Source: Branchiostoma floridae
Lineage: Eukaryota > Chordata > Leptocardii > Amphioxiformes > Branchiostomatidae
NCBI RefSeq assembly: GCF_000003815.2
Contig: NC_049987.1
Location: 5,990,784-6,054,783 of the forward strand
Length of the DNA: 64,000 nucleotides
Direction of reading: 5' to 3'
Positions 1-56,852 of the stretch are shown piece after piece. Made by a program: the position numbers and the translations under genes. How positions within the stretch are numbered: the first letter of the stretch is position 1; every line of letters starts with the position of its first letter. Under the pieces are notes generated by a model. The model was given only the letters and a program-made list of their open reading frames with translations, had not been told where the DNA came from and ran no database searches.

Positions 1-374
1 CTGTATATTTTCTGAACTCAGGAACTACTCTGATTTCTTGACACCTCTAGAAACAAAGACAACGCTTCAAAATGTGTTCCTTATTAACCCTCTCTCCAGT
101 TTGACAAGATATACGTCGTGCTGCAAACATTTAGATAGAGCAATGGCAACGACTACTATAATTCTAAATGCTTACTCGGATGTAAATGTTATAGTAAAAA
201 CAGCACGTAAACCATCATACTAGTATGTATAGCAGTGTTTTACACTGAGAAGGGCCACTCCGGCTGAAGAAAACAGAAGCTAAGCAATCGCATGAATCTC
301 AAAAATAGAAGTCCTTGGATGAAAGAAAAAGATTGACTTTCAATTCTAAAATGATCTTTTTGCTCCATCTCTAG
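1..374. other. Intronic sequence 5' of the first visible exon
   Basis: No exon is supported here. The stretch is AT-rich and ends in a pyrimidine-rich acceptor with AG at 373-374. It is taken as the intron before the first visible exon of the + strand gene, whose 5' part lies outside the window. Confidence 0.6.
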
Positions 375-556
375 ACCGATTCCCCCCGACTGTAAGTGGA
401 CCGGATGCAGTCTACGCCACTGTTAACGAAACAGTGACAGTTCGCATCAACGCTTCTGATCCAAACAACGGGTCACTCGTGTTCAAGCTCGGGGAAGACA
501 CGCCCGCTACTGTAGATCTGACTGTTGAGGAAGACGTGGCAACGCTTACCTGGCAG
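375..556 (+). CDS. Exon: E-set/cadherin-like extracellular segment
   Basis: The exon encodes 60 residues plus a split first Asp and ends at CAG before GTTAGT. It contains '[14 protein letters not shown]' and alternating hydrophobic strands, consistent with a beta-sandwich (Ig/E-set or VWD-flanking) segment. Family assignment is tentative. It starts in phase 1 and ends in phase 0. Confidence 0.75.
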
Positions 557-3500
557 GTTAGTACTGCAGTTCTGCTTCCAGTTATAAGTAAACATCTATA
601 GATAGCTACATTATCCACATCCAATTACATAGCAGTAGGAAGGAAGTAATATCGACTTGACAATGAGTAGCCGAGTCAACAAGCACAATGTGGAGAAATT
701 GATAACTACGCTATTAGATTCAACATAAAAGCCCATACAGTGACCATGGATGTTGCTCATTCGTAAAACTTTCAAGTTTCAATTTGGATCGTGAGGATGG
801 TCAGAGTAAGCCAACTTTACGCACTTCCATATAGCACCAGATGAATACAAAACAGTAGTACATGTACCTACATTGTACTTTTACAATTATATCATCAGGT
901 CACCTCTGACGCACCGTTCAACCTGCAAGTGGACGTGTTCGGCTCGGACAACACGACTGCGCAGTACTGGCCCGCCGTGTACATGTGCTCCTGTCTGCAC
1001 GGGGGGAACTGTGACGGCAGCGGCGACCCCGATCCTGCATTAGCGGGGGGAGAGACCAAGTTAGTCACGTCACTGATTTCTGTAGTCTTCTGTTTTTCTG
1101 GGGACCTAACGAATTACTTGCATATCCTCCCACACAGTTGTCAATTCACAGTTGTCAATTTACAGGCGTTTGTGTGTGTGTGTGTGTGTGCGCGCGCGCG
1201 CGCGCGCGCGTACTTTTTTTTTATAACAACTGCTTTCAAGTGTATGGGGTCCTCTAAAACTTGCTACGTGCTCAAATTCTGAAATATTGCTTTAATGACT
1301 TTGAAAATTGTCATATCTATATGACTTTTCAAACTTTCTAGCAGAAGTTTTCCTTTCTGGGCAGTTTCATCAAGCGAATCTTAAAAATGCATGTGTGGTG
1401 TGATTTTCGAAAATGCTTTTTTGCTTACCTTCTTCAAATGACTTGTTTACCCCAGGTTTGTACAGAGATCCTGCACATGTGCACCCGGCTACACCGGAGA
1501 CAGGTGTGAGGAGGACATCGACGCATGCCTGCTGAACTTTAACCCGTGCTTCCCCGGGGTGCAGTGTGAGGATGTCCCCGCGCCAGCCGGGGACGGGCCG
1601 GACGGCTTCACGTGTCGAGACTGCCCGAGTGGGTACACTGGGAACGGCTTCGACTGTGAAGGTGATCAGAAGGATAAGTTTGGACAAGTTTTTGATATCT
1701 GAAAAGTTGCCAAACAAGTTCACGATAAAGTCTAAATCTAATTATTATGCTACTTTGGCTCGACAACTTGTATGAAAGCGCTAAGACAGTATCAGCAAAT
1801 CCTCTAGATTATATCATAAGTGTTGTTTACACATCTGGGTTCAGGATAAAAAAAGACAACGAAGCTACTGAAAAGTCTCAACCTTGATATCCAATGTTCA
1901 GTTTAAACCTGCAACAGTTGACACGCTCTTGTTAGGTTTAGTTTTTGTGACATCTCCCTTGATTTGAATACTGGAAAACATTGAAGGTATGAAGCTCATT
2001 ACACTATTCAAATACCCCCCCCCCCCCACCCGCTTTGTCCAGACCTTGACGAGTGCGGGACATCAGAAGGAGACGTGTGTGATCACACCTGTGAGAACTA
2101 CCCAGGAACCTTCATCTGCTCCTGCCATGAGGGATTCGAGCTCGCAGAGGACAACGTTTCATGCCAAGGTTGGAATCTAAAAAGTCTTCAAGAAACAACA
2201 TTTACACTTAGCATACTGATGTGTGATATATAGGAGAGTGGAATCATTCCTCAGCTAACCGAAATTTATCGCATCGCAGTCAAACCTCAGTAAGAGTAAC
2301 TAAGACATCTGAAGTTCCAGTTTAGAAATTGTATTCAGCCTGCCTGACCAGTTGCGTTAAACTTCTTCAGTGGCTAGAGGCTGAATGACATAAATTCATG
2401 ACGTTTGCACTTCTATACCTTCTGAGATACTTATATGTGATACGTGTTACCTCCCCACTACCATATATTATATAAAGATACACACTTGCTGCCGGCTGTA
2501 TTTAAAGGCATAAAAGGACCTAAGATTTGAGGCCACAAAAATTACTCAGACACCTGAAAGCGAAACCATTATCCACTTTTCATCTTGTTGCTCTACCCAT
2601 TTTTCTGCTGCATTCCCATTTTCGGTGTTATGAAAACGTTTTTATCCCAAACTCGCAGATATAGACGAGTGTGCCCTGCAGCTGACCAACTGCAGTCAGC
2701 AGTGTGTGAACACCGCCGGATCCTTCACCTGTACCTGTCGGGACGGGTTTACACTGGCAGCTAACGGACAGGATTGTGAACGTGAGTGCTCAAGCTTCAT
2801 AAGGCTATAAGATATGAGCATATTTATTAAGTAGTGCAAACTCCGCATCTGATATACAAGCAACTGATGCAATGTCAGACCATGCTAAGTACCTTGCAGT
2901 ACACCATGATTTTTAGTGAGGTGCTCTCACTCGCACGCTCAAAATCAGTGAACGTTTTCTCCATGCTTTGTCGTGGTGGGCATACCTTATTTATTGAAGC
3001 AAAGGAAGCAGTTGAAAAGTAGTGAAAATAAGAAAAGGCAACAGAAGTCTAATGCACCAAACAAGTGCAGACAGAAGTGAACCTTTTAAGTGTCACTGAA
3101 CAAATGCAGCTAACAGAAAACATGATCACAATATTCACGTAAAAAGGCATTTTTGTTGTACTCAGCTATCTCTTTTACATTTTGATGATGAGCTTACTTA
3201 CACTGTTCGCAGCTGACAACCCGTGCAGTGCAGGAGACGACCCTGGATGTGACTCAGAGTTTGGCTGGTGCATCACGAACAGCCATGGTACAGCTGAGTG
3301 TGTCTGTAGGTCTGGATATGTGCTGTCCTCGGACAACAGAACATGCGAAGGTAGGTGGAGGTTACGCATGTGTAGTGGACACATATTTGTTGACATCACC
3401 TGTGTCAGCCATAGTGCTGAAACGCTGCTAGTGCGGTGGAGAAAGAGGAATGCGACGATTGTGGACGTGTATAACGAGATACTTCTAAGCTTGTACCATT

Positions 3501-6109
3501 TTTAAAGTACCCGAAGAAAGTATTCGAGGAGTTTGTTGGCTTACTGGAAGGTGAGTTCCATTCTGAGATGCTTGACAGGGACTTATGGAGAAATCTATGT
3601 CATCTCAAAGAGGATGAACTGGATCAACTTTTCTGATAAGTAAACGAAAAACACGTAATCCGGATGTTGCCTAACTATTCGTTCCCCATCATATAACGAT
3701 GGATTGTATGGTGTTTGCAGATTATGATGAGTGTTCTGCTGGTGACCACCACTGCTCTCAGCTGTGTAACAACACCGCTGGAGGCTACAGCTGCTACTGT
3801 GGGGAGGGGTACTACCCTGATGAAGAGAAGAGCCATTTGTGCTGGGGTATGTAGGTACTACATATGACAATCATAGTCCTTATGCCATAAATGCCAATGC
3901 AATGCAGCTTAGATGGGTAATCACAGACGAAAAGCAATATATAAGCGGCAATAATAATGACATATACCTGGTATTTTACCTAATTCTCGAGCTTAATTGC
4001 AAAGTACTGAATATCATGATCAGCATCAGATAATGTTTCTTTGAGTGAACAGAATGCTCTACAGATCATCGAGCATGTTTCTGATCCAACCGTCCTTCTA
4101 TGCATGTTAAACGACATTGAAGGGTCACGGTGCCTTAAGACTTCTACATGGCTTGATGTTATGCATCTATGTAATGTAGAAATGAAATATGTAAAGCCAC
4201 ATTTGTATACATTGCCTCAATCACATTGTAAAGTACACGTTTTCCATGCAAAACTACATGTTTCCCAACAGACATTGATGAATGCTTTGAGCTGACAGAC
4301 AATTGTACAGAGCATGAGGTATGTGAGAACGACCCCGGTTCCTTCCACTGCAACTGTACCGACGACGCTGTGTTAGTAGGAGACATCTGTGTCCCTGGTA
4401 AGTGTTCCTTCACTAAACATTTCAAGGAGTTTTCCCGACTGTTTTAATCTTGTGTTCTTTGTAAAAAAAAAAAACCTAACCCGAGTGCTATCCTATTTCA
4501 TTTACTAAGAGCGAGTGTGGGCGCCCCGGTAAACTAAACAGGATTGCAAGATGTTTGACATCTATGTAAGATAAAATGTACAAATAACGTGTTTCCTTGA
4601 GTGTTTTTATCAATAAGTACAGGGCCATGGCGTACAGCCACTTTTATACGTGTTGCAGATCATTATGGTTGCTCAAACATCTAACGATTCAAAGTCCACA
4701 TCAAAGGACTGTAACATTTATCGGAATGCGTTAGCGAGCAAGTCATGTTTAAGAACACCAATAGCTAGGTCAGGATATACATGTACACATTCAATCACAG
4801 GAACTGTACGGCCATTCTAAACGTTTCAATCTTTGCACCTCCATGCAGTGACAACGACTCCAGCCATGACAACAATGACGACAACTCAGTCAACAACCGA
4901 TCAGACCAGTACCACTCCGCTTCCTACCACCACCGCCGCTACTACTACTGCTACTACTCCTTTAGCTCATGATACTACTGAACCCACTGCACCACAGTCT
5001 TCCACAATGACTAGTACCCTGCATCTTTCTACCCCAAGTACCACTAACCCCCTAACCACTACCACAACTGTACCTACCACCTCTGTTCCAACCAACACAC
5101 CCTGGCATACCACAAGTGCCACTAACGTCTTAACCAATACCACCACAACGCTGACAACCACCTCTAATCCAACTACCACCCCCAGGTCATCCCATCGAAC
5201 ATCTGCAGTCGCTAGCACTATGACTTCCACTACCACAAGCACCACTATACCTCCATCCACCAGTGCCACTACTGTATCCTCTACGTCAGCCACTGTACCC
5301 AGTTCTCCTCGCCAAACCACCAGTACCATGGTTCCTACAACCACTGCACATATTATTTCTCCTAAAACCACCAAAACCACTGATGCACAATTTTTCACCT
5401 CTGCTAAACCTGATACCAGCACCACTACCAGTACTGTTGTTCCTCCATCTACTTCAGAATCTCCATCTTCAAGTACTCGGACAATGTCCTTGCCTCAAAC
5501 CACTAAAACCACAGAAGCCCAACAACCAACCACTGGAACTACCACAACTGTTACTCCATCAACATCTCCGCCTCTTAGCACTACCGCAAGTTCNNNNNNN
5601 NNNNNNNNNNNNNNNNNNNNNNNNNNNNNNNNNNNNNNNNNNNNNNNNNNNNNNNNNNNNNNNNNNNNNNNNNNNNNNNNNNNNNNNNNNNNNCATATTG
5701 TCTTCATTCATTATCCTCTTCCTCTCTGGGTAAGTTCTCATTACATTTAATTTAGTACCTTTGACTTATGAAGATCATCTAAACTTGGCAAAAAAACACA
5801 TATTATACATATGATATGCTATACATTAAGTTTGCATCACATTACCTTATCAAGATTAAACTTTTAAGTTCCATCTTTAAAAAAAACGTAAAAGAATATA
5901 CAACCAGTGGTATTACTTATCATTCCATCTTCTCACCTTCCTGTAGTATGAAGAAGAACAATGCCAGTGCATACCGCGTGGGAACACCCCGGTATAGCGG
6001 TACACCAGTACTGGAGTATGACTGTGACAACTCCGTGAAGAGTTTAAATGCATCTAAAGAAGTCTGGGGAATAGATAATCCAATTGTCACACTGGACAGC
6101 AAAGTTTAA
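375..6109 (+). CDS. EGF-repeat, mucin-domain single-pass membrane protein (3' part of gene)
   Basis: Eleven coding exons join with consistent phases: 375-556, 899-1059, 1456-1661, 2043-2168, 2659-2781, 3213-3350, 3721-3846, 4272-4397, 4849-5593, (gap), 5694-5729, 5947-6109. The order is an E-set-like segment, an EGF-like region, five or six EGF/cbEGF modules with D-x-D-E-C openings, about 250 residues rich in Thr/Ser/Pro, a hydrophobic segment and a basic-starting tail of about 53 residues to a TAA stop. Most EGF exons are symmetric 1-1, typical of shuffled extracellular modules. The layout resembles a mucin-like surface glycoprotein; a MUC4-type NIDO-AMOP-VWD-EGF protein is possible, but the upstream domains that would prove it are not in the window. 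The gap hides part of the mucin region and the start of the membrane segment, and the reading frame changes across it. Ligand and function are unknown. Confidence 0.85.
899..1059 (+). CDS. Exon: end of the beta segment and start of a Cys-rich EGF-like region
   Basis: The frame continues from the previous exon as '[17 protein letters not shown]', then '[18 protein letters not shown]'. The transition into a C-x-C...G-G-x-C pattern is typical of the junction to EGF modules in mucin-like membrane proteins. The donor is AA|GTTAGT at 1060. Confidence 0.75.
1168..1210. repeat. (TG)n(CG)n alternating purine-pyrimidine tract
   Basis: About ten TG dinucleotides run directly into about ten CG dinucleotides within the intron after the second exon. 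Such alternating tracts are classic potential Z-DNA formers and hypervariable microsatellites. Confidence 0.9.
1456..1661 (+). CDS. Exon: two EGF-like modules
   Basis: The exon encodes 68 residues. It contains '[20 protein letters not shown]', which ends one EGF module and begins the next, and closes with '[13 protein letters not shown]'. It starts in phase 2 and ends in phase 1 (GAA G|GTGATC). Confidence 0.85.
2043..2168 (+). CDS. Exon: calcium-binding EGF module
   Basis: A single cbEGF on a symmetric 1-1 exon of 126 bp. It opens with D-L-D-E-C and contains '[16 protein letters not shown]', with the Asn-x4-Phe/Tyr pattern expected for Ca2+ binding and Asp/Asn hydroxylation. The acceptor follows a C-rich tract at 2019-2028. 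Confidence 0.92.
2659..2781 (+). CDS. Exon: calcium-binding EGF module
   Basis: A symmetric 1-1 exon of 123 bp encoding D-I-D-E-C, then '[16 protein letters not shown]' and a final D-C-E. It is a textbook cbEGF with six cysteines. Confidence 0.93.
3213..3350 (+). CDS. Exon: EGF-like module, divergent
   Basis: A symmetric 1-1 exon of 138 bp encoding '[17 protein letters not shown]', then '[20 protein letters not shown]'. It lacks the D-x-D-E-C opening, so it is EGF-like without the canonical Ca2+ site at its start. Confidence 0.9.
3721..3846 (+). CDS. Exon: calcium-binding EGF module
   Basis: A symmetric 1-1 exon of 126 bp encoding D-Y-D-E-C, then '[20 protein letters not shown]'. The donor is TGG G|GTATGT. 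Confidence 0.92.
4272..4397 (+). CDS. Exon: last calcium-binding EGF module
   Basis: A symmetric 1-1 exon of 126 bp encoding D-I-D-E-C, then '[18 protein letters not shown]' and D-I-C-V-P. It precedes the mucin-like exon. Confidence 0.92.
4849..5593 (+). CDS. Exon: Thr/Ser/Pro-rich mucin-like stalk (runs into the gap)
   Basis: About 248 residues are visible, dominated by Thr, Ser and Pro with short degenerate motifs such as T-T-T and P-S-T-S. It is expected to be densely O-glycosylated and to form an extended stalk between the EGF modules and the membrane. No long exact repeat unit is obvious. The exon is cut by the assembly gap, so its true length is unknown. Confidence 0.88.
5594..5693. 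other. Assembly gap of 100 N
   Basis: Exactly 100 N bases, the usual placeholder for a gap of unknown size. It interrupts the mucin exon, and the coding frame on its left differs from the frame needed on its right. Confidence 0.99.
5694..5729 (+). CDS. Exon 3' end: hydrophobic (transmembrane) segment
   Basis: In the frame that joins to the last exon, the visible residues read '[12 protein letters not shown]' up to a GG|GTAAGT donor. This is the C-terminal half of a membrane-spanning helix. The rest lies in the gap. Confidence 0.7.
5947..6109 (+). CDS. Last coding exon: cytoplasmic tail
   Basis: After the split Gly, the tail reads M-K-K-N-N..., a positive-inside anchor, then '[17 protein letters not shown]' and ends in 'TLDSKV' before TAA at 6107-6109. 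There are several Tyr and Thr-Pro sites but no recognised domain. Confidence 0.8.
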
Positions 6110-6955
6110 GGGATGCAATTAAAATACATGGATTCTGAAGTAACACAGGTATATATGCGATGTCTACAATACAGAAAAGTGTAGTTTACCTTATGTGTAT
6201 ATATTATTATATATATGGGTTGACATATTCTGGTCTATCATGAGTTTCTTCCTACTTTAATCTTGTACAGACCTAGACAAGTATGAGTAAGGTATGTTCT
6301 ACAACTACAATAAATTTGTGTGAAAATCCATATCATTGTTCACTGTTTGACAAGAGAATTCATTTCTCTTTTGAAGAGAAAATGTTGTGTCTGAAAGGCT
6401 GCAATCTGCAATGCAAAGCAGACAAGAGAATGATATTTAAAGAGATAAGACTACAAATTGAAAATATCATGTGTCATTAATAACTAAACCAGACTGCTTG
6501 AAAAAGGGCTTTTTTCACCATGTTCACTTACATGTAGTGGATACTGCTTATTGATAAGTATAAAGACGAAGGTATTTTGCTGCCATTTTTTGTAACGACG
6601 AGCCAAGTCTTTCAGGTTTTTGGGGGTGGTGGAGTGTGCATTTTCTAAAAGCGATTTTTGTATGTCCATTTCTTAAGGGCTGTGATATATATTACTGTTG
6701 GTACTGCTTAAAAAGAAGAGTCTAGAGAAGAGTTAGCTGCAGTTATCACTTCAGTAACCTGGGGCTTTTATACCTTTAGTTAGTTTCAGGCTGTACAATA
6801 TACAAATTCACATATATCTGGAAAGTTAGACCATTGAGCATGGCAAACTATATTATGTCAACGTTACACAGGTGCACCTTATATGGCATATTATGCTAAA
6901 GAACAATTGCACAATGCCATGAACAAATAAAAACACAAGCAGCCTCTGGTATATT
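6110..6955 (+). other. Probable 3' UTR of the EGF/mucin gene
   Basis: AT-rich, non-coding sequence between the stop codon and a canonical AATAAA at 6926-6931. No exon-like sequence is seen. Confidence 0.55.
6926..6931 (+). terminator. Candidate poly(A) signal AATAAA (+ gene)
   Basis: A canonical AATAAA about 815 bp past the TAA stop. It is a plausible cleavage signal for the EGF/mucin gene. Confidence 0.45.
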
Positions 6956-6966
6956 ATGCAACCCCC

Positions 6967-6972
6967 TTTATT
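6967..6972 (-). terminator. Candidate poly(A) signal AATAAA (RSK)
   Basis: TTTATT on the + strand gives AATAAA on the - strand, about 3.3 kb past the RSK stop. Another copy lies near 7058. Use of the distal one would give a long 3' UTR that meets the convergent gene. Confidence 0.35.
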
Positions 6973-7207
6973 TTCTTTGTACCTACCACTGTACTTTATT
7001 TGAATAGATTATACCGAACAACCATCTAGATACTAATATGAAAGAACCCCTCTCCTTTTTTTATTATAACAATCACGTGGTAGAGTAACAACAACATTAA
7101 ACAAAGCAGCGCAAGTTGCAAGAAAAGCAGACTACATCAGACATCAGATATGCGTACAGGTTCCAAATACACGGTTCAGACGATAATTTGGGTTACAGTT
7201 ACACGCA

Positions 7208-7391
7208 GGCCACACCAATTTAATCCGTTGGTTCCCATATTTCAAAAAGATATGCTGAATTGGCAGATTAATATGAAGAGAGGAGTCAGATTTAAGTTCT
7301 CTTCCCAGCCCTGTTTTCATCCTATCCTCTTGCTAAATTCGTACTTTGATAAAAATGTGTGCGAGAACCAAGGACCTAAATTGGTATGGCC
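7208..7391. mobile_element. GGCC-ended MITE (PIF/Harbinger-like)
   Basis: The left end reads GGCCACACCAATTTAAT and the right end is its imperfect inverse, ending in TGGCC followed by TTA. It belongs to the same family as the elements at 7733, 33100 and 33866. The left flank (GCA) does not match, so the duplication has decayed or the end is imprecise. Confidence 0.6.
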
Positions 7392-7732
7392 TTATGACGA
7401 TACAAAACGAATTCAAGAATGTGCCTGCAACACAGTATGTAACAGCATTAGACCATTAGACCACACACATATACAAACTATAACATAGTACCAGCTTTCT
7501 AATATGCCTTGTAGACAAGTTACATGTATAAAGTTCCCAATTATGCTGTGAAAAATCAGAAACTTGACTCTAACGAAGTGTACATGTAGGTAATGCTTTT
7601 GTATACCATTACAGTAACTGACCAATATAAGCTTTTTTTCTCATTTTTTTTAGAAATACCTTTGTTACAAGATACCATGATATATATATATGTTGTAGAG
7701 CATTCAATCTGTCAATTCCCTATATTTGATAA

Positions 7733-8005
7733 GGCCACACCAAATTGAATTTCTTGGTTCTCAAAATTTGAAGTAAATGCTGATTCTAGACTGAAGATCA
7801 GTATGAAAACAAACATGAGGGGAAATTAAGTGCCTTTACAGCTTCTTGGAGAGTTTGCTCTCTTCTTTACTTTCTGCTTTGAATCGTCAGAGAACACTAT
7901 AATCAGATTCAAGTTTTCTCCCCCAGGTCTGTGTTTTTATCATGACCTTTTCCTTACTTTCTGCTTTGAAACGACAGAGAACCAAGGTAATGATTTGGTG
8001 TGGCC
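7733..8005. mobile_element. GGCC-ended MITE with a duplicated 21-bp flank
   Basis: Terminal inverted repeats are GGCCACACCAAATTGAA and its inverse. The 21-bp sequence immediately left of the element (7712-7732) recurs exactly at 8011-8031, much longer than a normal 3-bp duplication. Confidence 0.65.
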
Positions 8006-10003
8006 AGCTCTCAATTCCCTATATTTGATAAAGGCAGCAATTCATTTCATAATACCAACAGCTCTGGCCTATAAAAGGGAAACACTAACCTGTCCATACA
8101 CTAGCACATACAATCACATATACACCTTCTCACACTAACACAGTAGCAAAAAATAATTCCATATTTTTTCACTTGGAAATAGTATACAATTGACATTTAA
8201 CTATATATATATAATGTACCAATCACCCAACCCCTTTGAGCACTACTGAATGATACCCCCTTGTCTACCTACATGTAATTTGTAAAGAGAGAAAACACAG
8301 AAATGTGTTTGTGTGAAAAAAAGAAGTGCACTATGATTGTCAACCCTCTTTCCTATTCCAAGAAATTTCTGAGCAAAATGATATTTTCAGCTTTTGTCAG
8401 CTAAGACAAAAACTAGTCACAGGATTTTAGGCATAAACACTATAAAGTGCATATACAATGGGGATTTGGGACATACATGTAACTTTTTTAAACAAATCAT
8501 GCCAATAGTTTATCAACTCAACCTGGATTCCTTTACTTTAATGTGAAAGATTAGTCTAAGATGAACTCCGCCACCATTTGTGGAAGTTTACTTTTCTCGA
8601 AACCTTTACTCTAACAAGAAGTAGTATTCATATTAGACTCTATTAGTAGCTGGAACATAAATGATTTAAACAAAAAAATTAAAATGAATGTCAGATTATT
8701 TGTTCACTAAATACTGCCTTAGTCATGACAATTTTATATCATCTTAGACCACATTTGGATGGTTACTCTGTAGCGCCACATTTGTGAAAGTTTCTTCAAC
8801 ATTCTAATAAACTGATGAAATATTTCATATTCTTTGAAAAGTTTTCCTGTCTCAATGACGACTTTGACAGTTAACTGTTTAACAGAAGAGCCTAATGCCA
8901 ATTTGACTTTTGAAAACCATTTCAAGTTCCTCATTGTTAAGATTTTTGACAGATAAGGATTGTGATAAATTCCCTGATGACATCAGCAAACAATTTAACA
9001 ATACTGAATGTTAAAGACAGTCTTTTCTGGTTGCAACTTTGTTTTTTCAGCATTGTCAATTGTATAAGAAAGAAGGGATTCATATCAAATGCAAGAACAT
9101 TGCCATTACTTTCAGCTGAGGGCTTACACATGTATAATGCTTCACTATGTTTAATTCAAACACTGTTATTTAGAATATGTGTACTTTCAACTATCAAATC
9201 TAAGCTGAATTTCTTAAAGGAAAGAAAAATACTTCAAAGACATACATGTAGGTTGGTAAAGATAACAAAATCAGTGAAGAAAAAGCTATTGTTAACTTAT
9301 TCTACTCCTGCTCCACCTTAAGGGCTAACTGATATGTAACAACCTTTAAGCAGTATCTGCACTATCTGAAACCATTAAATCACTCGTCCCTTTCTATCAA
9401 GCCATTCAGTAATAACAGCCTGCATTCCGAGTTCAACAATTTGTCTTTCTAAGAAGCAATGATATCAACAATAGAGATTAACCGTTTGCACCAGTTGTTA
9501 ACTATACAATATGTTCATTCAATATTTTACCACCATACACGGATTCTGAAAATGCATCAAGATTTTAGAACCAAGCCTATGTCAGATGCCATATTTGAAA
9601 AGCGAGTCCACTGTTTGGCACTAACATTTTTAGGATGTCTTTTAGAAAAAATTCCCTGTTTCAAAAGTGTTGAATATCCATTTGCATTTTAGTATGATTT
9701 TTTTTTTCCTGAACAGCGAAAGACAGGCTTTAAAAGTCTTAATATTCTCTTGCAGTGTGACAAGTCAATGTATTAAGATCTAGGTCTGCTGTGCAATATT
9801 TGATTGAGAAAAGGCTTTTCAAGTCCACCTTGAATTAACAAGCAACTTCCCAAACCTCCCTTTGCATGACATACTGACAAAAAGATGGGAAAAACACATC
9901 TTTGAATCATCTGAATAGACCTTCATCCCAACAAGTGTTTTTTACCTACCACGCCAAATTGCTTTTCAGTTACAGTTTGAAAAAAAAAAAAATTATGAAA
10001 TTG

Positions 10004-10265
10004 GTGGTGACGGTCGCATAGTGGGGTAAAGCTCAGTTTGACTTCAATGTTGATCAAATTTGACAAATTACTGTTTCTAAAATAAAAAGTATTGTACTAT
10101 GACAGGGACATGCAAGTGGTGGTGACGGTCCTTTTGTGCCAGGGAGCCCAGTTTGACTATTAAGTTCATTCAATTTTTCAAATTCCAGCTTTTTAAGTGA
10201 AGAGTGTTGTACGTAACTACAACAGAAACATGATGAATGCGGCGGTGACGGTGGCGGTGACAGCC

Positions 10266-10290
<25 letters not shown>
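10004..10290. repeat. Tandem duplication around the RSK stop codon
   Basis: Two units of about 115-130 bp begin with GGTGGTGACGGTC at about 10004 and 10119. A third, partial occurrence at about 10240-10290 overlaps the RSK stop codon (GCGGTGACAGCC...). The units share GTGACGGTC and CAGTTTGAC blocks. The downstream copies look like diverged duplicates of the last exon's 3' end. Confidence 0.6.
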
Positions 10291-55763
<45,473 letters not shown>

Positions 55764-55982
55764 TAGGGCATTCCACGGCTTGCGTACTCCCTTACCAACC
55801 AATCCCTCGGTCAAAGCTCCATCCCGGGATGCCCCAGCTAACCCCTCGTTCAGGCAAACACCAATTTGGCTGTCAAGACTGTAATGAGTTCTATCCAAGC
55901 CCCCTCGCACGCCGGAAACCAGCGAGTCCTGACGTCAAACCACCGGCAATAGCAATGCAATTAGGCCCCCTGCGAATACAAC

Positions 55983-56090
55983 TAGGGGTGGGTACTGGTA
56001 CAGAAAATTCAAGTACAAGTCTGATTCAGGTCCAGAGGATCAGGTCCTGGTCTGGACGTGAACCTGGACCTGATTTTCTGCGAAAAGTTG
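55983..56090. repeat. Left half of the GGACCTG hAT-like family
   Basis: TAGGGGTGGGTACTGGTACAG followed by TCAGGTCC...GGACCTG matches the end of the 49799-50209 element in inverse orientation. There is no opposite end. Confidence 0.65.
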
Positions 56091-56691
56091 TAAATAAGCA
56101 ATACTAAAAACAATGATCCATTTTGCTACAAGTTACAACAGAACCTATTTGGTGGATTATCCAACTTCCACTGGCATTTCAACATCCTATCGTGACGGTC
56201 ATGTAAACAATGCTAAGTTTGACTTTAGAAACTTGGTAGAAGTTACTATACACTCTACGTTGTTTCACTCTTGTTATTTTCTTGGACTAGTATGCACGCC
56301 TGCCGATATAGTCTTCCAATGGTTAATTGGTCCAAGATCTGGCACACTAATTTTTTTTTTTTTTAAAAATAGTCACTGTGGCAGTATATAGTCTTCCAAA
56401 TAGGAGCCGAAAAAAAATTTACTTTCACAAATGTAAGAATGTATAATCATATGGTCTTATACATGTTGGTAGATAATGTCCAGAGACATGTTTGGACAGG
56501 TAATACTAATAGTTAGCTTTATCCCAGTGTAAATACCATCCATGGGTGACTGCACCTAACCACAGAGGCTGTCAGCTCTGCCTACTCCCTCACTTATAGT
56601 TATAATCCACTACACTTCCTGGCCTCAAGCCTTTAGCTGGAGCGCTAATTTCCTAACCCCAACCATTTCCTACCTACGCGGCGGGTTATTA

Positions 56692-56852
56692 CTCTCCAAG
56701 CAGAGGTTGACGGGGAAAATTCTGAGCTTTTACTTGTATGCCATTTAGCGTTAGTTTAGTTTGCTGTCAGAAAATTAACGGCGGCAACAAAAAGAATGGC
56801 ATACAAGAAAAAGGTCACGATTTTCCTCATCAACCTCTGCTTAGAGCTAGAG
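56692..56852. repeat. Foldback with CTCCAAGCAGAGGTTGA arms
   Basis: CTCCAAGCAGAGGTTGA... at the left and TCAACCTCTGCTTAGAG at the right are inverted, with an inner inverted pair GTATGCCATT / AATGGCATAC. Confidence 0.6.

Larger units (their letters stand above)
6956..10265 (-). other. Probable 3' UTR and downstream region of RSK
   Basis: No coding sequence is supported here. The stretch holds two GGCC-ended MITE-like elements near 7.2 and 7.8 kb, an AT-rich plain region, and a tandem duplication beside the stop codon. How much is transcribed as 3' UTR depends on which poly(A) signal is used. Confidence 0.45.

Noticed and set aside
4967-5425. Val-rich 152-aa antisense ORF
   Set aside because: It is the reverse-strand shadow of the Thr-rich mucin exon.
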